Assembly (NCBI GenBank): GCA_038025085.1 | Contig: CM076151.1 | Coordinates: forward strand, 4,887,001 to 4,951,000 | DNA length: 64,000 nt | Source: Tetragonia tetragonoides | Taxonomy: Eukaryota > Streptophyta > Magnoliopsida > Caryophyllales > Aizoaceae | Direction: 5' to 3' | Part shown: positions 59,215 to 64,000 of the stretch, in pieces | How positions within the stretch are numbered: position 1 is the first letter of the stretch | Layout of the letters: each line of letters begins with the position of its first letter | Made by a program: the position numbers and the translations under genes | The notes under the pieces: generated by a model | Databases searched by the model: none | What the model saw: the letters and a program-made list of their open reading frames with translations, nothing else | Told to the model about the DNA's origin: nothing

Positions 59215-59412
59215 TTAGATCTCAATACAATATTGTCTCCTTTTACACCGGATATCAACAGCAGTAATATTGACTAAAGCCTGATCCTCAATCTTGAGAT
59301 TCCCTTTAATCATTTCAAGCAATTGTGTCGCATTTCCTGTCCTCGGATTTAACCTAGCATGTTTGTCCACATCTCTACATTTGAGAGTAACGTTAATCCA
59401 ATTCGTCGACAT
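59215..59412 (-). CDS. Hypothetical first exon, possibly of the gene ending at 58219
   Basis: The frame opens MSTNWINVTLKCRDVDKHAR and stays protein-like to NITAVDIR near 59245, after which the composition changes. The 58850-59245 stretch between the two frames looks like inserted AT-rich sequence with its own TATATATAG. The original gene may therefore have been interrupted. Function is unknown. Confidence 0.3.
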   Translation of the reverse strand: MSTNWINVTLKCRDVDKHARLNPRTGNATQLLEMIKGNLKIEDQALVNITAVDIRCKRRQYCIEI

Positions 59413-60094
59413 TTAGAAAATAGGAGAGAGAAACCAGAGCGGTTCTATTGAGAGAAGCGGAAGGAGAGAGAAAACATAGTATGAGTTTCACGCAGTAGAT
59501 ACCGAGACAAAAAAGAACGTGAAGCCCACGGGTGAGTACAACTAGTGAACAAGGTGGATGAGGCAAAAAGTCTGGCCCGTTAGAACTATCCGAGCCATCA
59601 ATAATTATAAATCAGGCAATCTCCAATAATTTATTACACTTTGACCATCAATAATTATAATTTTATAAATATAAAAATTATACTATGAAATTGATATTTT
59701 GAAAATAAAATTAAAAATAAATCTAAGATTAGTTTTTATATTTGTAAAATTGTAAATCTTTATACTCTTCTTAAATTAATGGTCAAAAGTTTGTAAATTT
59801 TAACGTCAAAAAGTTAAAAGTAGAGTAGATTTTGAAATAGAGAGTACCTTAATATAATGAAGTCAAGGGTACAACCTTACAAGCAACCACAAGTCCACGA
59901 CTGGCACCCTGTTGTGTGGCTCGAACTAGCATTGATATGCTCAGATCGGACCTGGATCGATAATTTATCCAGTTCACACCGATTGGTTATAAAGTGTTAC
60001 ATCAGAGTTTAAATCAATTTAAAAGTTTATATTTTACTTTTTTCTTTATTTTACTTAATCCATCATCAACCCTCCACCAAACAATCTACTTTTT

Positions 60095-60248
<154 letters not shown>

Positions 60249-60522
60249 TAATCAATTTGTTTTCCGAAAAAGAAATAATAAAGGAAAAAATGAAAAATAA
60301 AATAGAAAAGGAAAATTTTCAAACCATCTCGTAAGAACCCTCCACCAAATCATCTTTCTTATTTCAGTGTGTTGTCAAGTCCGTGCGTTGAACGATTTAT
60401 GTTTATTCACTCGTTTATTTAATTATATAGAGCTTTTGTGTTTTGTACTTCATTCGTATTTTCCAGAAGTTATCTCTCCGAAAGTTAAAAAAAAACATGC
60501 AACTTCATGTATTCATAACTTA

Positions 60523-60759
60523 GGCCCCGTTCTCTTCAACTTCTCCCTGAAGTATTTAATAAATTTCAGTTGAGTTCAGTAAAATTCATTTCACTAAAAT
60601 TCAGGTTAGCTTGATAAACTGAAGTACGACTTCACTCTTTGTAATTGTATATTCAGTAAAAATAAGTTTAATTCAGAAAAGTTTAGTTCGGTAATTTTCA
60701 GTTCAGGTCCGTATTGTGCATATAAGTTCAGTAAAAAGAAGGTGAGGGAGAACAAGTCC
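60523..60759. mobile_element. Tourist-like (PIF/Harbinger) MITE
   Basis: The left end begins GGCCCCGTTCTCTTCAACTT and the complement of the right end begins GGACTTGTTCTCCCTCACCT. Both ends are bounded by TTA (60520-60522 and 60760-60762). A three-base TTA duplication and GGCCC-type termini are typical of Tourist elements. The interior has many TTCAGT words. Confidence 0.75.
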
Positions 60760-60865
60760 TTAGTACAAAATAAAATAAAAAAACAATGAGAAACTTCATC
60801 AAATTTACAAAGTTGTTTATGCAGACCATACATATACGCACTTCTCAAAACCTTAAAAAACAACA

Positions 60866-62569
60866 TTATTGAACTTTGATTGAACAAGGTGTTGAGCCTC
60901 TTGGTAGCATCGGTAATGTACTCTCAAGCAATACCTTCTCTGCTTCCGTCATTTTAGTATCGCAAGCTATAACCAATTTCTCCAAAACAAAAGCACTTCT
61001 CAAAAAATATTTAACCAGTTCCAGTTCCAGTTCCCGTTCTATCCCGTAGCACTGAGCAATCGATATTCTTTTGAGATGAAGCCTGAAACAAGATGGAATT
61101 TCTTGAGTTGTACTCCAATACTCACATTCCAAAACATGTGTAAGATCATCAAACTCCTCTCCGCCTAAATCCTTAGAACCAGATGTTGATATACCCTGAA
61201 AAGATGAAAATGCTAAAGACAGCATCAACCACAGTCTCACATATCCAAGTTCTTAAGAAATCACACCAACCTCTGGAAAAGTGAGTACTTCTAGAGAAGG
61301 TGCACAATTTAGCAACACCAACAACACCATATGACATCGATTAAAGCCGGCAAAACCAAGCTGTAGATGCTTCAAGTTATGAAAGACAGGCAGCTTATGC
61401 TCTATTTCACCCTCTTGCAGATCCTTCAAAATCAAAGAGTAACCGTAGTCAATTACAAAATAAGAGAAACGAGAAAGACAATTAAATCAAAGAGATCAGA
61501 ATGATAAGCTTGGTAAGAACCAAATTGCCTTCGGTATCAACTAAACCTGGTAACTAATTTACCTAAGGCCATAAGTAGAAAAAATCGAACGCTGATGATC
61601 TAATCACTTAAACTTGGTGTAAAATTACGACTTTCAATGGCTTCCATTTCGTGGTGGCCATGGTAAAATTTTCCAAATAACATAATTGAGGTACAAACAT
61701 AATGCCAAGTTGAAAGGGCTCAAGAGTCAAGATACAAACCTCCACGCAGTAGCGCAGCAAAGATAAATGCTGCACGTTAGAAAATAAACTGACAAGACTA
61801 AGCATGCGCAGACAAGCAGCCTCTCCTACTTCAACTCTTGTTAGCATATTGAGATGAACTTCTACGAGAGCATCCAGATTTCTAATAGAGTACCTCAATG
61901 CCGACTTGTCCTGATACTCTAAATACTGCACATTAGGGATATCTAGCACAACACTGCTCATTTGAGTTTCTGCATCATCAGAATTAAGTATAACCAATCG
62001 CCGAAGTGATGAAGGTGCAGAGATGTTAATGAAATTCAACTTTTTCAAGCAACAATTCACAAACATGTCTACAAGAGATGGACAGTTTGCAACTAGTCTA
62101 TTCATAGATTCCCCATCAGTAATGCCAACTGAATTGATGTGGAAAACTTTCAAGTTTGGTAAACAGAATGACATGGGAACTTCAAGATCAAGATTCACGT
62201 CAAGCTTCAACACCTCTAGTGTTCTACAAGCAAAAATCTCCCTTGGCAGCTTACCAGCAGGTTTCCTCACATGAACACAGAAATCAAGTTCCCTGACCCC
62301 ATGGGTTAATGCAAACCACATCCATTCATTAACATGTGTATATTTGAGGTCAGGAAAACAACCTTTATCACAATAATAAAAATGATGCAACCGCCTCTCC
62401 ATATTCTCCCGCTCTTTGCCACATTTAAGACTAAACCTGATTATATTTTCAGACCGGCATGTCTGCAGTACGTTATCCACAAACATTGTAAAAGTAGTCA
62501 AGGATCCCAGTAGATGTGGACTTCCCACACAATGACGTATTGGTGAATCATCAAACTCAAGATTTAAAT
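60866..62569 (-). pseudogene. F-box/FBD/LRR gene, 5' end severed by a Mutator-like element
   Basis: Three minus-strand exons join in frame: about 61740-62569, 61271-61423 and 60866-61195. They encode leucine-rich repeats (LPREIFACRTLEVLKLDVNL, FCLPNLKVFHINSVGITD, CPSLVDMFVNCCLKKL) and then an FBD domain (FRLHLKRISIAQC and LVKYFLRSAFVLEKLVIACD). Plant proteins with this tail start with an F-box that binds Skp1/ASK. Here the homology begins abruptly at HLNLEFDDSP, a segment that normally follows the F-box. Upstream of 62569 the sequence is the terminal inverted repeat of a transposon. The open frame continues to an ATG at 62624, but its first 18 or so residues come from the transposon end. The F-box exon probably lies right of the element, outside the window. 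Confidence 0.85.
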
Positions 62570-62754
62570 GGGTGTTACTAAATGCCGCCCCTAAATTACT
62601 AGGTACCGCCCCCCAAAATTCCAATTTTGCCCTTTTTTAATTTTTCACTCATCCTCTCCCTCTCTCCCTCTCTAACTCTCACACCACTTCTCTCCCACTC
62701 TACCACCCACTCTCATACCCAACTTTCATCAACATTCACTCAAGCAACCCGCGG

Positions 62755-63106
62755 ATGTCTGCCGGCGATCAAGAAGTGTCGTCGACGGTGGCGGAGGTAA
62801 AATTAATTTTTTTTGCGCATTTTTTTTGCACGGTCGTCTGAGATTTTCGACTCACCCTTGGGTGAGTCGTCTGCTACAGGCGACCCATCCAAGGGGAGTC
62901 GTCTGTAGATCGCGACTCACCCTTGGGTGAGTCGTCCGCTACAGGCGACTCACCCTTGGGCGAGTCGAGATCAATAGACGACTCACCCTTGGGTTGGTCG
63001 CCTGTAGCAGATGACTCACCCAAGGGTGAGTCGAGATCGACGACCGACAGACACAAAAAAAAAAAAAATTATTATTATTTATTATTATTATTATTATTAT
63101 TATTTA

Positions 63107-63141
<35 letters not shown>

Positions 63142-64000
63142 TATTGTTTGAATTTAAGATTAAGCTAACATTGTTTTCGTTGTTTTCGTTAGATTCCTTT
63201 GGAGCGGTTCGGTGGTGATGGTGTTGATTACAGTACGCATTTCGTCACTGATGAGTTATTTGATAGTGATACAGATGCAATTAATTGGGCAAAACAAATT
63301 GCACTTACTATCGGGTTTGAGTTGATAATTTCGTCACACAAGAAGAGTGGAAGCGTAAAATTGTTAAAATGCAATCGAGGTGAACGCTACAGAGGGGAAT
63401 TAAGAGACTTAGATACTGCTGCTCGGAAGAATACGAAAACAAAGGCTTGTAAATGTACGTTCCAGTTGAGAGCTCGGCAAGTGTATGGGTCCAGTAGTTG
63501 GATGATTGTCACATTGCCTGGGACTAGGGGTACGCACAACCATGACTTTGCTGTGTATCCTGAGGGATATCGTCAGATGAGTGGTCTTAGTCCTGGGTCA
63601 AAGAAACTCGTTCGTGACATGACTTCGGCACAAACAAAGCCATGTGCTATCTTGGCCGCGATTAAGGAAAAATTTCCCGAGGACAATGCAACTAGACGGC
63701 ATGTGTACAACCACAGAGATCGTATAAGGAAACTTGATTTTGAAGAGAGAGATGTCATTGGTCAGTTTCATCATTTAGCTGTGGCGAATAAGTACGTACA
63801 TTGGACAAGAGCCGACCGAGCTACTAATGAGGTAACTCACGTGTTCATGGCACACCCTACATCAATTCAGTTACTTCGGTCTTTTCGTTGGTTGATTGGC
63901 TTAGATTCCACGTACAAAACAAACAAGTATAAGATGCCGTTTCTTGAGATAGTGGGGATGACTCCAACCAATAAGAACTTCCTCATAGCTTATGCCATTA
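62755..64000 (+). CDS. MULE transposase (FAR1/WRKY-GCM1-like DNA-binding N-terminus), incomplete
   Basis: Exon 1 (62755-62796, MSAGDQEVSSTVAE) joins exon 2 (from 63193) in phase 0, and the frame runs open through the window edge (283 residues seen). An N-terminal zinc-binding region of the FAR1/WRKY-GCM1 type is visible: Cys in KLLKCNRGER, the Cys pair in KACKCTFQL, and the His pair in GTHNHDFAV. The start of the MULE DDE domain follows with WLIGLDSTYKTNKYKMPFLE, where Asp252 should be the first catalytic acid. The remaining DDE residues lie beyond the window. No stop codon or frameshift is seen, so it could be recent or active. The intron holds the palindromic minisatellite at 62848. Confidence 0.88.
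62848..63033. repeat. Palindromic minisatellite in the MULE intron
   Basis: About six variants of a near-perfect palindrome, GACTCACCCTTGGGTGAGTC, are separated by short spacers (GTCTGCTACAGGC or its complement, and AGATCGA-type). Many copies can fold on themselves or pair with neighbours. Both strands read as Asp-Ser-Pro-Lys/Leu-Gly-Glu-Ser repeats. Confidence 0.85.
63066..63142. repeat. (ATT)n-rich microsatellite
   Basis: An interrupted ATT/ATTT run follows the palindromic array inside the transposase intron. Confidence 0.85.

Larger units (their letters stand above)
62570..64000 (+). mobile_element. Mutator-like autonomous element (MULE), left end and transposase, right end beyond the window
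   Basis: The element begins at GGGTGTTACTAAATGCCGCC, where F-box gene homology stops. Words from this end (TACTAAATGCCGCCCC, TACTAGGTACCGCCCC) repeat internally. A transposase gene starts at 62755 and is still open at 64000. The right inverted repeat and the target-site duplication are not visible. Confidence 0.8.

Noticed and set aside
58850..59246. Possible solo LTR with TATA-like and terminal sequences
   Set aside because: TG/CA ends can be chosen but no 5-base target-site duplication fits any of them, so it is left as unidentified inserted sequence.
62848..63056. CRISPR-like array of short repeats
   Set aside because: The repeats are palindromic with short, repeated spacers and lie in a plant transposon intron; no cas genes or unique spacers are present.
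62874..63168. Small proteins with DSPKGES repeats on both strands
   Set aside because: They are read-through of the palindromic minisatellite inside an intron, so expression as protein is unlikely.

Overview
The window is nuclear DNA from a flowering plant, most likely a core eudicot. It is AT-rich, and the multi-exon genes use GT-AG introns. Phytosulfokine, EGY3, SKIP22-like and FBD/F-box families are present, with LINEs, SINEs, MITEs and Mutator-like elements between and inside genes. I cannot name the species. Gene models were built by eye from splice sites and reading-frame continuity. The three longest (PRP40-like, EGY3-like, amino acid permease) keep frame across every junction.

Layout: 0.5-3.7 kb (-) is the 5' part of an RsmE-type rRNA methyltransferase gene. 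4.65-5.33 kb (+) is a frameshifted thaumatin-like gene. 6.86-7.23 kb (-) is a two-exon phytosulfokine precursor. 10.2-22.6 kb (-) is a 29-exon PRP40 homologue (1009 aa) whose introns hold LINE tails and a SINE. 25.5-28.7 kb (-) is the EGY3 chloroplast pseudoprotease. 30.26-32.29 kb holds two adjacent terminal-inverted-repeat elements. 32.55-34.26 kb (+) is a SKIP22-like F-box protein. 35.56-36.37 kb (+) is an FCP1/CPL4-like phosphatase with a shifted C-terminus, and its intact paralogue lies at 54.44-55.34 kb (+). 38.0-41.3 kb (+) is a SHW1-like gene with a SINE and a poly-C minisatellite in its last intron. 42.0-43.2 kb (-) is an intronless, N-terminally short SF3a60 gene. 43.5-46.7 kb (+) is a decayed LINE. 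49.2-51.9 kb (+) is a seven-exon amino acid permease. 56-59 kb is a duplicated gene-fragment region. 60.9-62.57 kb (-) is an F-box/FBD/LRR gene cut by a Mutator-like element that runs off the right edge.

The genes form no pathway or operon; each is an independent plant locus. PRP40 and SF3a60 both act in early spliceosome assembly, but the SF3a60 copy looks like a retrocopy. The most informative features are structural: the MULE that severs the F-box gene and supplies the start of its remaining reading frame, a palindromic minisatellite in that element's intron, two TIR elements that share one A-rich target repeat, and retroelements with clear target-site duplications. I found no strong case for a wholly new biological system.
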